Source of the DNA: Streptomyces lydicus
GTDB lineage: Bacteria > Actinomycetota > Actinomycetes > Streptomycetales > Streptomycetaceae
Reading direction: 5' to 3'
Assembly: GCF_004125265.1 (NCBI RefSeq)
Contig: NZ_RDTE01000003.1
Span: forward strand, 3,224,001 to 3,288,000
DNA length: 64,000 nucleotides
In this document: positions 51,972-61,804 of the stretch, piece by piece
Layout: the number at the start of each line of letters is the position of its first letter
Numbering within the stretch: the stretch's first letter is position 1
Notes under the pieces: generated by a model
Told to the model about the DNA's origin: nothing
Databases searched by the model: none
Seen by the model: the letters and a program-made list of their open reading frames with translations, nothing else
Position numbers and translations under genes: made by a program

Positions 51972-53012
51972 TCACCTGGGCAGCAGCTTCCCGCGTCGGC
52001 TCAGCAGGAACTTCTTGAATTCGGCGACCGGCGGGGTGTCGGGATGGCCGTCCAGCCAGGCGACGCCGATTTCGCGGACCGCGCGGGGGGCCGTCACCGT
52101 CAGCTCGGCGACTCCGGGGCGCGGTACGGCGGGCGGCGGCAGCAGTGCCACGCCGAGTCCCGCCGCGACCAGGCCACGCAGCGTCTCGGCCTCCTCCCCC
52201 TCGAAGGCGATCCGCGGGGTGAAGCCCGCCTCGGCACACAGTGCGTCGGTGATCCGGCGCAGCCCGTAGCCGGGTTCGAGGGTGACGAACAGCTCGCCGG
52301 AGGCCTCGGCGAGCCGGACCCGCTTCCGGCGGGCCAGCGCGTGGTCGTCCGGGACGACCAGGCGCAGCTTCTGCTCGTCGAGCCGGCGGGCGACCAGGTC
52401 CGGGTAGTCCGGGACCGGCGAGGTCAGGCACAGATCGAGATCGCCGGCGCGCATCCGCTCGATCATGGCCTCGCCGTAGTTCTGGACGAGTTGGAAGCGG
52501 ACGCGCGGGTGGTCGGCGCGGAAGCTGCGGATCAGACCGGGCACGGTCTCCGGGCCGAGGGTGTGCAGAAAGCCGAAGGCCACCTTCCCGGCGGCGGGGT
52601 CGACGTCGGCCCGTACGGACTCCGTTGCCCGCTCCAGATCCGTCAACGCGCGCTCGGTGGAGGCGAGGAAGGCCCGGCCGGCCGGGGTGAGGGAGAGGGT
52701 GCGGCCATGGCGGGCGAAGAGGGCGACGCCGAGGTCGTCCTCCAGGCGGACGAGGGCGCGGCTGAGTGTCGGCTGTGGCATGCCGAGCTCCTGCGCGGCG
52801 CGGGTGACGTGCTCGTGCCGGGCGACGGCGGTGAACTGGGCGAGCCGCGGGGCGAGGACCACCGCCCAGGAATCACCCCCGAGCTCGGCCGCCTCCCCCG
52901 CCTCCCCCGTCTCCGCGCCGGACCGCGGTGCGCCGGCCCGCGGCGCTCCGGCAACATCTTTTCTGTTGCGACCTTGCAACAGCGGCCCTTGCGAGCTGGG
53001 ATCATGTGTCAC
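51972..53012 (-). CDS. LysR-family transcriptional regulator
   Basis: 346 residues. The winged helix near the N-terminus reads LAQFTAVARHEHVTRAAQEL and MPQPTLSRALVRLEDDLGV. The effector domain (about 120-340) has GKVAFGFLHTLGPETVPGLI and DLDLCLTSPVPDYPDLVAR. I place the start at the GTG at 53012 because CATAAT lies 7 nt upstream (plus-strand 53020-53025) and the ATG at 53048 sits inside the inverted repeat that should be the binding site. Divergent from an MFS exporter gene, the usual arrangement of a LysR activator and its target. Confidence 0.92.
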   Translation of the reverse strand: MTHDPSSQGPLLQGRNRKDVAGAPRAGAPRSGAETGEAGEAAELGGDSWAVVLAPRLAQFTAVARHEHVTRAAQELGMPQPTLSRALVRLEDDLGVALFARHGRTLSLTPAGRAFLASTERALTDLERATESVRADVDPAAGKVAFGFLHTLGPETVPGLIRSFRADHPRVRFQLVQNYGEAMIERMRAGDLDLCLTSPVPDYPDLVARRLDEQKLRLVVPDDHALARRKRVRLAEASGELFVTLEPGYGLRRITDALCAEAGFTPRIAFEGEEAETLRGLVAAGLGVALLPPPAVPRPGVAELTVTAPRAVREIGVAWLDGHPDTPPVAEFKKFLLSRRGKLLPR

Positions 53013-53074
53013 AGCATCGATTATGGCGTTTCCATGCATTGGACGCATGAAACGCGGCGGCCTACCTTCGAAGC
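53013..53074. promoter_or_regulatory. LysR operator and two facing leaderless promoters
   Basis: GCGTTTCCATGC (53026-53037), ATTGGAC, GCATGAAACGC (53045-53055) is an inverted repeat with one extra base. A CATAAT -10 box (minus strand) lies on its left and TACCTT (53063-53068, plus strand) on its right. Start codons follow each after 6-7 nt. Confidence 0.7.
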
Positions 53075-54394
53075 ATGCCTCCCGCTGATACCGGGGCGTC
53101 CGTCACCGACCGTGCGGCCGCCTCTCCCTCGTCGTCCACTGACACTTCTCCTTCCGCCGCCGCTCCCGACCCCGAGTCGGACAAGCTGCGGCCGGGCGGC
53201 CCCGGCTACAGCCGGATGAGCTTCGCCCTCTTCGCCGCCGGGGTGGCGACCTTCGCCCTCCTCTACTCCACGCAGGCGCTGCTGCCCGCGATCTCCACCG
53301 ACCTCGGGGTCAGCCCGGACCAGGCGAGCTGGACCGTGTCCGCGGCCACCTTCGGCCTGGCGCTCGGAGTGATCCCGCTCAGCGCGGTCTCCGAGCGCTT
53401 CGGCCGGCGCACGCTGATGACGGTGTCCCTCTCGGTCGCCGCGCTGATCGCCCTGCTGGTGCCGTTCGCCCCGTCGCTCGGTGCGCTGATCGCGCTGCGC
53501 GGCATCCAGGGTGTGGCGCTGGCCGGACTTCCGGCGTCGGCGATGGCCTTCCTGGCCGAGGAGGTACGCGCCAAGGCGCTGGTGGCGGCCATCGGACTGT
53601 TCGTGGCGGGCAACAGCATCGGCGGGATGTCCGGCCGGATCCTGACCGGCTGGGTCGCCCAGGCGTGGGGCTGGCGGGCCGCGCTGGCCGCGGTGGGCGT
53701 GCTGGCCCTGGTGTGTGCGGTGACGTTCCGGCTGCTGGTCCCCAAGGCCCGGCATTTCGCGCCCCGTTCGGTGGGCCCGCGGGCGCTGGCCCGTACGCTC
53801 GGCGGCCACCTGTCCGACCCGCTGCTGCGCCGCCTCTACGCCATCGGCGGGCTGTTCATGACGGTCTTCGGCGCGGTCTACACGGTCATCGGCTACCGCC
53901 TGGTCGCCGAACCGTTCAACCTCCCGCAGGGCATCGTCGGTTCGATCTTCGTGATTTACCTGGTCGGTACGGTCTCCTCGGCCGCGGCCGGCAAGCTGGT
54001 CGCCCGCACGGGCCGCCGCGGCGCCCTCTACCTGGCCGTCGGCACGACCTCCACGGGTCTGCTGCTCTCCCTCTCCGGCTCCGTCTACGCGGTGCTGGCG
54101 GGCCTGGTCCTGATCACCGCGGGCTTCTTCGCGGGCCATGCGGTCGCCTCGTCCTCGGTCAGCCGCACCGCCAAGACGGCGCGCGCCCAGGCGTCGGCGC
54201 TGTACCAGTGCGCGTACTACATCGGCAGCAGCCTGGGCGGTGCCCTCGGCGCCGCCGCCTTCCACGCCGTCGGCTGGGAGGGCACCGTGCTCCTGGGCCT
54301 GGCCGCGATGGTCGGCGCCGCCTCGATCACCCTCTACGCCACCCGCAAGGCCGTGGCCGAACGCCGCCTCCTCCACCTGGAGAAGGCGGCGTAA
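53075..54394 (+). CDS. MFS transporter
   Basis: A 439-residue major facilitator with 12 predicted helices. Helix 1 contains FALFAAGVATFALLYSTQ. The loop 2-3 signature is SERFGRRTLM, and motif-like segments GMSGRILTGWVAQAWGW and ALAAVGVLALVCAVTF follow. The N-terminal 45 residues are Ser/Pro-rich and cytoplasmic. It is most like drug or sugar efflux transporters of the CynX/YnfM type; the substrate is unknown. The ATG at 53075 lies 6 nt after TACCTT (leaderless). The divergent LysR protein probably controls it. Confidence 0.94.
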   Translation: MPPADTGASVTDRAAASPSSSTDTSPSAAAPDPESDKLRPGGPGYSRMSFALFAAGVATFALLYSTQALLPAISTDLGVSPDQASWTVSAATFGLALGVIPLSAVSERFGRRTLMTVSLSVAALIALLVPFAPSLGALIALRGIQGVALAGLPASAMAFLAEEVRAKALVAAIGLFVAGNSIGGMSGRILTGWVAQAWGWRAALAAVGVLALVCAVTFRLLVPKARHFAPRSVGPRALARTLGGHLSDPLLRRLYAIGGLFMTVFGAVYTVIGYRLVAEPFNLPQGIVGSIFVIYLVGTVSSAAAGKLVARTGRRGALYLAVGTTSTGLLLSLSGSVYAVLAGLVLITAGFFAGHAVASSSVSRTAKTARAQASALYQCAYYIGSSLGGALGAAAFHAVGWEGTVLLGLAAMVGAASITLYATRKAVAERRLLHLEKAA

Positions 54395-54406
54395 CACCCG
54401 CAGACC

Positions 54407-54449
54407 GAAGGGCCCGTCCCACCACCTGTCCTGGTGGGGCGGGCCCTTC
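54407..54449. terminator. Bidirectional hairpin terminator
   Basis: GAAGGGCCCG (54407-54416) and CGGGCCCTTC form the base of a long stem extended by CCCACCA/TGGTGGG. It lies between the convergent MFS and Uma2 genes. Confidence 0.85.
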
Positions 54450-54462
54450 GTCGTCAGCTCTC

Positions 54463-55056
54463 TCAGCCGGCGGGGAAGAGTGCCGTATCGACGGTGACCT
54501 CGAAGGGCGCGGGCAGGTGCATCGCATCCCCGTACTTCACCGTCTCGAGCACACGGTACAAACCGCCCGCCGGCTCGCCGTACAGCGTTGCGGTCGGCTT
54601 TCCGGAGTGCCAGGGATCCAACAGCAGATACAGGGGGACGCCCGCCGCGGCATAGCCGTTCAGCTTCTCGATGCGGTCATGATTCGCGTTGGAGCGAGAG
54701 GTGATCTCGACGATGAGCTGAGCCACATCAGCTGTCCGGCGCTCACGCGGGCGCGGCAGCAACTTCTTGGGGATGACCGCCAGGTCCGGAACGAACAACC
54801 CTTGTCTTCCGGGAATGGTCAGCCCCTGGGTCTGGTAGATCCCCCAGTCCCGGGGGATAACCGTGTACAGCAGGCGCTGAAGCTCGTCCGCGGTGTCGTT
54901 GTGGTCGCTCTCCGGCGGTGGTGCCACGGTGACGATCCCCTCGATGATCTCCACCTTGCAGCCCTCCGGGGCGTTCGTCCGCTCCCAGACCCTCAGTGCC
55001 TCTTCCCAGCCGGACTCATCGGCATGATGGGGGCGCTCAGCAATGACTGCTGCCAT
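54463..55056 (-). CDS. Uma2-family (DUF820) putative PD-(D/E)XK endonuclease
   Basis: 197 residues. The Uma2 fold shows KVEIIEGIVTVAPPPESDHN, then the nuclease core GLFVPDLAVIP (Asp) and VAQLIVEITSRSNANHDRIEK (Glu and downstream Lys). It ends with YLLLDPWHSGKPTATLYGEP. These proteins are abundant in Streptomyces and cyanobacteria; their nuclease activity is predicted, not shown. The ATG at 55056 follows GAGGAG. It stands alone between a terminator and an SDR gene, so no toxin-antitoxin partner is evident. Confidence 0.92.
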   Translation of the reverse strand: MAAVIAERPHHADESGWEEALRVWERTNAPEGCKVEIIEGIVTVAPPPESDHNDTADELQRLLYTVIPRDWGIYQTQGLTIPGRQGLFVPDLAVIPKKLLPRPRERRTADVAQLIVEITSRSNANHDRIEKLNGYAAAGVPLYLLLDPWHSGKPTATLYGEPAGGLYRVLETVKYGDAMHLPAPFEVTVDTALFPAG

Positions 55057-55196
55057 GGTGTGCTCCTCTATCGGTACGTCACCGATCCCAGCATGCCGAA
55101 CGGGTCGGCGGCGGTCCACCGATCCCGTTCACCCGGACGAGGGGCGCCCTCAGCGTCCTCCGGCCGGAGGACGCGCCCCCGGCGCTGCGCTGCTCG

Positions 55197-55919
55197 TCAG
55201 CTCTCCTGGCCCGTGGAAGCGAGGACGATCTCGCGGATGGTGACGTTCTGCGGCTGGCCATAGGCGTAGGCGATGGCCTCGGCCACGGACCGGGTGTCCA
55301 GGGCGCCGCCGGCGGACTTCTTCCACTCCTCGTAGTCCTGCTTGATCTGCTCGTCGCTGGTGTGGGAGAGCAGTTCGGTCTCCACGGCGCCGGGGGCGAT
55401 GGTCACCACGCGTACGCCGGAGGAGGCGATCTCCTCACGCAGGTTCTCCGACATGGCGTGGACGGCGAACTTGGTGCCCACGTAGGCGGTGTGGTTCGGG
55501 AAGGTCTTGCGGCCGGCGATGGAGCTGACGTTGATGATCGTGCCGGTGCCGCGGGCGAGCATGCCGGGAAGGACGGCACGGATGCCGTACAGCACGCCCT
55601 TGATGTTCAGGTCGATCATCCGGTCCCATTCCCCGGCGTCCTGGTCCGCGATCCGGCTCAGGAGCATCGCGCCGGCGTTGTTGATGATCGCGTCGGCCGG
55701 CCCGAACCGCTCTTCGGCCTCGCGTACCGCGGCCTGGAGCGCGTCCCGGTCGGTGACGTCGACCTTGCGGCACAGGGTCTCGGGCAGACCCAGCTCCTCC
55801 AGCTTCTCCACCCGGCGCGCGAGCAGCAGGAGCGGGTGGCCCTGGGCCGACAGGAGGCGGGCGGTGGCCGCGCCGATGCCGGAGCTGGCGCCGGTGATGA
55901 CGATCAGGGGCTTGGGCAT
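55197..55919 (-). CDS. Short-chain dehydrogenase/reductase (SDR 1)
   Basis: A classical SDR of 240 residues. The coenzyme motif is ITGASSGIGAATARLL, with Arg-Arg after beta-2 (LLARRVEKL), which favours NADP. NNAG follows near residue 82, then Ser in INVSSIAGR and catalytic Tyr/Lys in HTAYVGTKFAVHA. It resembles the YdfG/NADP-serine-dehydrogenase branch. The ATG at 55919 follows AGAGGA. Divergent from an XRE-family regulator that probably controls it; substrate unknown. Confidence 0.94.
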   Translation of the reverse strand: MPKPLIVITGASSGIGAATARLLSAQGHPLLLLARRVEKLEELGLPETLCRKVDVTDRDALQAAVREAEERFGPADAIINNAGAMLLSRIADQDAGEWDRMIDLNIKGVLYGIRAVLPGMLARGTGTIINVSSIAGRKTFPNHTAYVGTKFAVHAMSENLREEIASSGVRVVTIAPGAVETELLSHTSDEQIKQDYEEWKKSAGGALDTRSVAEAIAYAYGQPQNVTIREIVLASTGQES

Positions 55920-56061
55920 GGTGATCCTCTGGAGAACAGACGGGAAAGGGAGGTGCAATCCAGGAGACCACCAGGGGAACCCGCCGGGCGCCGGTACAGG
56001 GGGCCTGTCAGTCCCCCCTTCCACCGCACAGCCGTGGCAGGCGCCCGCCTAGGCTGGACGA

Positions 56062-56961
56062 ATGAGCACGTCAGCGGGGCGTGAGCCCAACCTTGAGCTG
56101 CGCGACTTCCTGCGCTCGCGCCGGGCGCGGACGAGCCCCGGCGAGGCCGGCCTGGGCCCGGGCACCGGACGCCGCCGGGTGCCGGGGCTGCGCCGCGAGG
56201 AGGTGGCGCGGCTGGCCGGCATCAGCGTCGACTACTACGTACGGCTGGAACGCGGGCGCAATGCGAACGCCTCCGCGCAGGTCCTGGACGCGATCGCCCG
56301 CGCGCTGCGCCTGGACGCGGCCGAGCGCGCCCATCTGTTCGACCTGGCCCGCCCCCGGCCGGGCTCGGCCCGCCGCCGTGCGGTGCCGCCGCAGCGCGTG
56401 CGGCCCGGACTGCTCAGGCTCCTCGACTCCCTGACCGAAATCCCCGCGATGATCATGGGTCACCGGCTGGACGTGCTGGCCGCCAACCCCCTCGCCAAGG
56501 CCCTGTACACCGACTTCGACGCGCTGCCGCACCGCGACCGCAACCTCGCGCGGTTCATCTTCCTCGACCCCGCGGCCCGCGATCTGCTCGCCAACTGGGA
56601 AACCGCGGCCCGCGGCACGGTGTCCGTCCTGCGCCTGTACGCGGGACGCCATCCGCACGACCCCCGCCTGACCGAGCTGGTCGGCGAGCTGTCCGTACAC
56701 GACGAGGACTTCCGTCAGTGGTGGGCCGACCACGACGTCCTCCAATACACCCACGGCACCAAGCACTACCGCCATGCACTCGTCGGCGAGTTCACGCTCG
56801 ACTACGAGACCCTCCCCCTGCCCGACGACCCCGACCAGGCCCTCTACCTCTACACCGCCGAACCCGACAGCCCCTCCGCGCACGCGCTGCGGCTGCTGGG
56901 GAGCTGGGCGGTGACGGACCTCCCGGCCGCCCGGGACGCCGCCCCGGAAAACACGCGGTAA
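56062..56961 (+). CDS. XRE-family regulator with MmyB-like ligand domain
   Basis: 299 residues. The helix-turn-helix (about 12-85) reads LRDFLRSRRARTSPGEAGL, RRVPGLRREEVARLAGIS and YYVRLERGRNANASAQVLDA. The C-terminal MmyB-type PAS-like domain (110-285) has PAMIMGHRLDVLAANPLAKAL, NLARFIFLDPAARDL and FRQWWADHDV, as in regulators next to SDR genes throughout Streptomyces; the domain binds fatty acids in a related protein (family knowledge). TAGGCT (56050-56055) lies 6 nt before the ATG, so a leaderless mRNA is likely. Confidence 0.94.
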   Translation: MSTSAGREPNLELRDFLRSRRARTSPGEAGLGPGTGRRRVPGLRREEVARLAGISVDYYVRLERGRNANASAQVLDAIARALRLDAAERAHLFDLARPRPGSARRRAVPPQRVRPGLLRLLDSLTEIPAMIMGHRLDVLAANPLAKALYTDFDALPHRDRNLARFIFLDPAARDLLANWETAARGTVSVLRLYAGRHPHDPRLTELVGELSVHDEDFRQWWADHDVLQYTHGTKHYRHALVGEFTLDYETLPLPDDPDQALYLYTAEPDSPSAHALRLLGSWAVTDLPAARDAAPENTR

Positions 56962-57091
56962 GGAACGCGGTAAGGAACACCGGGCCGCGGCTGCGGCGGG
57001 GTACCGACTGCGGCGGGGTACCGGCTGCACGCGATGCCGCTCCCCGCGGACGTGCCGGTGGCCAGGATCCGGGCGCCCGGCGAAGCGACGG

Positions 57092-57883
57092 CTACCGCCG
57101 GTCCCGCTGGGCCGCCACGACCTGGCTGATGGTGCGCTCGGCACCTGAGCCGCGCTGCGCCTTCTCCGCGAAGCCGGGGAACTGTCCCGCGAGAGCGCTG
57201 AGCACCTTCAACTCCACCGGCGCGACATTGACTTCGCACAGGTCGCGCTCGACGGCCCGGACCACCCCCGTCACCACCTGGCCCGGAGAGACCGTGCGCA
57301 CACCGGTCGGCGGGGTGGCGCCCGTGGCGGCGAACATGCCCGCGTCGCGTACGGCGCCGGGCTGTACCAGCGAGACGCCCACCCCCGTGCCGTGCAGGTC
57401 CTGGCGGAGGGAGAGCGCGAAGCCGCGCAGCCCGAACTTGGCCGCGCTGTACAGCGAGGAGTACTTGGTGGCCGCCTTCCCGGAGATCGAACCGACCAGG
57501 ACGATCTGGCCCCGGCCCGCCTCGACCATCCGGGGCGCGAGGGCACGGGCCAGCATGACGGGGGCGCGCAGGTTCACGGACAGCGCGCGGTCGATCTGCT
57601 CGGGCGTGTAGTCGAGGAGAGCGCCGCTGGAGGGCAGCGCGGCGTTGGCGATCAGGATGTCCGTGTCGGCGGCGGCCCGGGCGAGGTGGTCGACCTGGTC
57701 CGGGTCGGCGAGATCGGCGGTGACCGCTCGGGCACCGAGCTCGTCGGCGAGCGCTTCCAGGGCATCGGCACGACGCCCGGAGAGGACCAGCTTGGCCCCC
57801 TTGGCGGCCAAGTCGCGAGCGATGGCCTGGCCGATGCCGCCTACGGCCCCGGTCAGGAGAACGGTTGATCCTGCGATGCGCAT
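57092..57883 (-). CDS. Short-chain dehydrogenase/reductase (SDR 2)
   Basis: 263 residues. TGAVGGIGQAIARDLA is the coenzyme loop, with Gly-Arg-Arg after beta-2 (LSGRRADAL). ANAAL takes the place of NNAG, Ser lies in LVGSISGKAA and Tyr/Lys in SSLYSAAKFGLRG. The C-terminus is longer than in SDR 1. The ATG at 57883 has GAGAGGG 7 nt upstream. A 22-bp palindrome just upstream is probably the operator of the divergent TetR regulator. Confidence 0.94.
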   Translation of the reverse strand: MRIAGSTVLLTGAVGGIGQAIARDLAAKGAKLVLSGRRADALEALADELGARAVTADLADPDQVDHLARAAADTDILIANAALPSSGALLDYTPEQIDRALSVNLRAPVMLARALAPRMVEAGRGQIVLVGSISGKAATKYSSLYSAAKFGLRGFALSLRQDLHGTGVGVSLVQPGAVRDAGMFAATGATPPTGVRTVSPGQVVTGVVRAVERDLCEVNVAPVELKVLSALAGQFPGFAEKAQRGSGAERTISQVVAAQRDRR

Positions 57884-57914
57884 AGGGCTGCCCTCTCGGA
57901 GACTGTTCGTCGAG

Positions 57915-57936
57915 ACTGTTCGTTCGAACGAACAGT
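57915..57936. promoter_or_regulatory. 22-bp perfect palindrome, TetR operator
   Basis: The half site ACTGTTCGTTC is followed directly by its exact reverse complement. A further half copy, GACTGTTCGT, lies at 57901-57910 nearer the SDR start. The site is 31 bp upstream of SDR 2 and well placed to block its promoter. Confidence 0.85.
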
Positions 57937-58034
57937 AAGAGGGAGAGGTGACCGCGTCAACAGCAGGAGCCGCACGCCCGCCGGCACCGGATGATCAGCA
58001 GCCTCGACGCCGCATACGGCCTCGCGCCGCCCCT

Positions 58035-58122
58035 GACGACCGTCGCCCCACCGTCGCCCCACCGCCGTCCCACCGCCGCTCCGCCGCCGCCCACCGCCGT
58101 CCCGCCACCGCCCCACCGGTGG
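58035..58122. repeat. CCACCG-rich low-complexity tract
   Basis: Irregular repeats of CCACCGCCGTCC and CGCCGCCG upstream of the TetR gene. No gene is seen here. Confidence 0.6.
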
Positions 58123-58135
58123 CACAATGACCGTC

Positions 58136-58702
58136 ATGTCCAAGCCTCCCGGAACCCGGCAGAGCATCATCGATGCCGTCCTGCGCATCATCGGTGAGGA
58201 CGGCGTCGCCGGGGTCACCAACCGGCGGATCGCCAAGGAGGCCAAGGTCTCCCTCGGCTCGGTCACCTACCACTTCACGACCCAGCACGAGATGCTGCGG
58301 GAGAGCCTGCTGTACTTCGTCGCGGAGGAGACGCGGCGCTTCACCGAGCTCGCCGACCAGTGCGAGACCGACGGGATGGACATCGACCGGGCCTCCGCCA
58401 CGTTCGGCCAGGTCGCCGGGTGCACGCAGACCGACAGCAGGTACATCGCCCCCTTCGAGCTCTACGTCCAGGCCGGCCGCGACGAGCGGTTGCGCACCGC
58501 GGCCGCGCAGTGCTTCGCCGCATACGACCAGCTGGCGGCCCGGATCCTCACCGGCCTCGGCGTACCCGACGCCGAGCGGCTGGCGGGCACCGCCGTCGCG
58601 CTGGTCTTCGGCCTGCAACTGCGCAGCCTGGCCACCGGCGCGCCGGCCGAGGAACTCGTCGACGCCCTGCTCCTGCTGGCCCGCGGGGCGCAGCACGCCT
58701 GA
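58136..58702 (+). CDS. TetR-family transcriptional regulator
   Basis: 188 residues. The helix-turn-helix (about 9-55) reads TRQSIIDAVLRIIGEDGVAG, TNRRIAKEAKVSLGSVTYHF and TTQHEML. The C-terminal part has YIAPFELYVQAGRDERLR, typical of TetR_C subfamily repressors that respond to small organic ligands. The ATG at 58136 lies 7 nt after CACAAT (58123-58128); the ATG at 58127 is inside that box, so the later one is preferred. It probably binds the palindrome at 57915 and controls SDR 2. Confidence 0.94.
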   Translation: MSKPPGTRQSIIDAVLRIIGEDGVAGVTNRRIAKEAKVSLGSVTYHFTTQHEMLRESLLYFVAEETRRFTELADQCETDGMDIDRASATFGQVAGCTQTDSRYIAPFELYVQAGRDERLRTAAAQCFAAYDQLAARILTGLGVPDAERLAGTAVALVFGLQLRSLATGAPAEELVDALLLLARGAQHA

Positions 58703-58780
58703 CGCCCGCTTCGGAGCCGGAGCCGGCTCCAGGTCTGGCCGACGGCCGCCGGGCCGCGAACCGCATCACTGTGGACGTCG

Positions 58781-60067
<1,287 letters not shown>

Positions 60068-60225
60068 GGCTCTCCCCTGTACCTCTGAGATCGTCGCCCT
60101 TGTGCCTCCCGGTAGTCCTTGAGGGAATGACAGGGGCGTGCCCTGAATGCTGACGTCGACGGGGACGTCCGGGCGAGGGTTCAGGCCTCGTCCGAAACGA
60201 TGGCGAAGCACCGCTGGGGAGAGTA

Positions 60226-61248
60226 GTGATCCGGATCCATTTCACGGCCGCCGACTTCGCACGGGTCCGGTTCGCACCTCGTCCGGCGCCCCTGCAAGAG
60301 CTGAACGCGGCACTGATGATGATGAGCCACCCCCACGACGAGCTGCTTTTCGGCCGCTGGAGACGACGGCTGCTCCATTCCCTGCCGGTCAGCGTTCTGC
60401 CGCTGGCGGATCTGGTTCCTGCTGCGAAGGCCCCCTGCTTCATCGACGAGTTCAGCGACACCCTGAAGGACGGACTGGAGAGCGTCCGGGCCTCGAGTCC
60501 GGACCTGGTCCGCTCCGAGCTCGAGCGGGTGTACGCCCGGCACATGTCCCTGGCTCCGCTGTGGATCCGCGATCTGCACCGAGGCGACGCCGATGCGTGG
60601 CGCCCCCTCCTCCGCGCCCAGCACGCGGCGTTCGAGACGGTCGTGCGACCCGTGTGGCCCCTGGTGCAGGACTTACATCAAGCGGAGTTCACCCGCCATG
60701 CGCTGACCGTGGCCGAGCACGGCATCGGCGCAGCCCTGGACCGGCTCGTCCCCGGCACCCGGCTTCACGAGGGCGTCTGGGCACTCAAGGCGCCCGGCGA
60801 GCGGGACATCACACTGCGCGGACACGGCGTGGTCCTCGTGCCCACATTCCACTGGACCGGCCACCCCCTCATCGCCCACCGGCCCGACAGCCCCCTGTTC
60901 CTCACCTACCCCGCCGGTCCCGGCCTGCCGCTCACGCCGGCCGGGGCGGGCGGCACGGACGACGCGCTGGCCTCGGTGCTCGGGCGAACCCGCCGCGACA
61001 TTTTGCTCCTGCTCGCGGCGGAACACACCACCAGCGAGCTCGCCCGACGGCTGCGCGTCAGCAATGCCACCGTCTCCGCCCAGACCGCCGCGCTGCGCAG
61101 CGCCGGCCTGATCACCACGGTCCGTGCCGGACGGGCGGTCCTGCACCGGCGCGCTGCTCTGGGGAGCCTGCTGATTCAGCGAAACAGTGCGGGTCAGGGC
61201 GTTGTTGACGCTGTCGGCGAGCAGGCACCGCACCCCCGGAACCAATAG
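60226..61248 (+). CDS. ArsR-like winged-helix transcriptional regulator
   Basis: 340 residues. The N-terminal 240 residues (FTAADFARVRFAPRPAPLQEL, LHQAEFTRHALTVAEHGIGA) form the long sensor region often seen in Streptomyces ArsR/DUF5937-type regulators. The C-terminal winged helix (about 255-320) reads GRTRRDILLLLAAEHTTSEL, ARRLRVSNATVSAQTAALRS and AGLITTVRAGRAVLHRR. The GTG at 60226 follows GGGAGAG. Divergent from the secreted hydrolase, which may be its target. The ligand cannot be inferred. Confidence 0.88.
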   Translation: MIRIHFTAADFARVRFAPRPAPLQELNAALMMMSHPHDELLFGRWRRRLLHSLPVSVLPLADLVPAAKAPCFIDEFSDTLKDGLESVRASSPDLVRSELERVYARHMSLAPLWIRDLHRGDADAWRPLLRAQHAAFETVVRPVWPLVQDLHQAEFTRHALTVAEHGIGAALDRLVPGTRLHEGVWALKAPGERDITLRGHGVVLVPTFHWTGHPLIAHRPDSPLFLTYPAGPGLPLTPAGAGGTDDALASVLGRTRRDILLLLAAEHTTSELARRLRVSNATVSAQTAALRSAGLITTVRAGRAVLHRRAALGSLLIQRNSAGQGVVDAVGEQAPHPRNQ

Positions 61249-61325
61249 TTCACGGTTCGTCGTTCCTGTCTGTCTCTCTGTCCGCAGCGGCACGTCCGCA
61301 AGGCCAGGGGACGGCCGCCGTCGCT

Positions 61326-61748
61326 TCAGGCTGTCGGGTCCCAGAGCCCGCCGGCCTCACCACGGGCGAGGTGTTCGGCGTAGACGCCGACCTTCCAGGC
61401 GATGACGGAACGGCACTCCTCCAGCGCCTCGATCTGCGTATCGACGCGCTGACGGTGGGCGTCGAGGAGCTGCAGGCGCTCCGCCTCGTTGCCCGGCCCC
61501 TGTCGCACCAGGTCGGCGAACCGCTTGAGGTCGGCCAGCGGCATACCGGATTCCCGGAGCTTGACGCAGATCAGCAGCCAGTCGACGTCGAACCCGCTGT
61601 AGCGCCGCCGTCCTCCCGTGGTGCGCCGGACCGGTCCGACCAGCAGGCCCTCGCGCTCGTAGAAGCGCAGTGCGTGCACGCTGAGCCCGGTCCGCTCGGC
61701 CACCTCGCCGATGCCCAGCGGCTCCTCGGGCGCCTCGGCAGTCGTCAT
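61326..61748 (-). CDS. MerR-family transcriptional regulator
   Basis: 140 residues. The winged helix reads LGIGEVAERTGLSVHALRFYE REG, the MerR signature, then GRRRYSGFDVDWLLICVKLR. A coiled-coil dimerisation helix follows (about 90-125, QLLDAHRQRVDTQIEALEEC). There is a single Cys in that helix and no metal-binding Cys pair, so it is not a typical metal sensor. AGCCTA on the plus strand (61756-61761) is a TAGGCT -10 box 7 nt before the ATG (leaderless). Divergent from SDR 3, which it probably activates. Confidence 0.93.
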   Translation of the reverse strand: MTTAEAPEEPLGIGEVAERTGLSVHALRFYEREGLLVGPVRRTTGGRRRYSGFDVDWLLICVKLRESGMPLADLKRFADLVRQGPGNEAERLQLLDAHRQRVDTQIEALEECRSVIAWKVGVYAEHLARGEAGGLWDPTA

Positions 61749-61755
61749 GCCGCCC

Positions 61756-61798
61756 AGCCTACGGCTCTTGATCTAGACCTCACTCCAGCTCGTAGCGT
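61756..61798 (+). promoter_or_regulatory. MerR-type promoter with 19-bp spacer
   Basis: -35 TTGATC (61768-61773) and -10 TAGCGT (61793-61798) are separated by 19 bp, the long spacing typical of promoters that MerR proteins activate by untwisting. The SDR 3 ATG follows 6 nt after the -10 box. The MerR gene's own -10 box is at 61756-61761 on the other strand. Confidence 0.75.
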
Positions 61799-61804
61799 CG
61801 GCGC

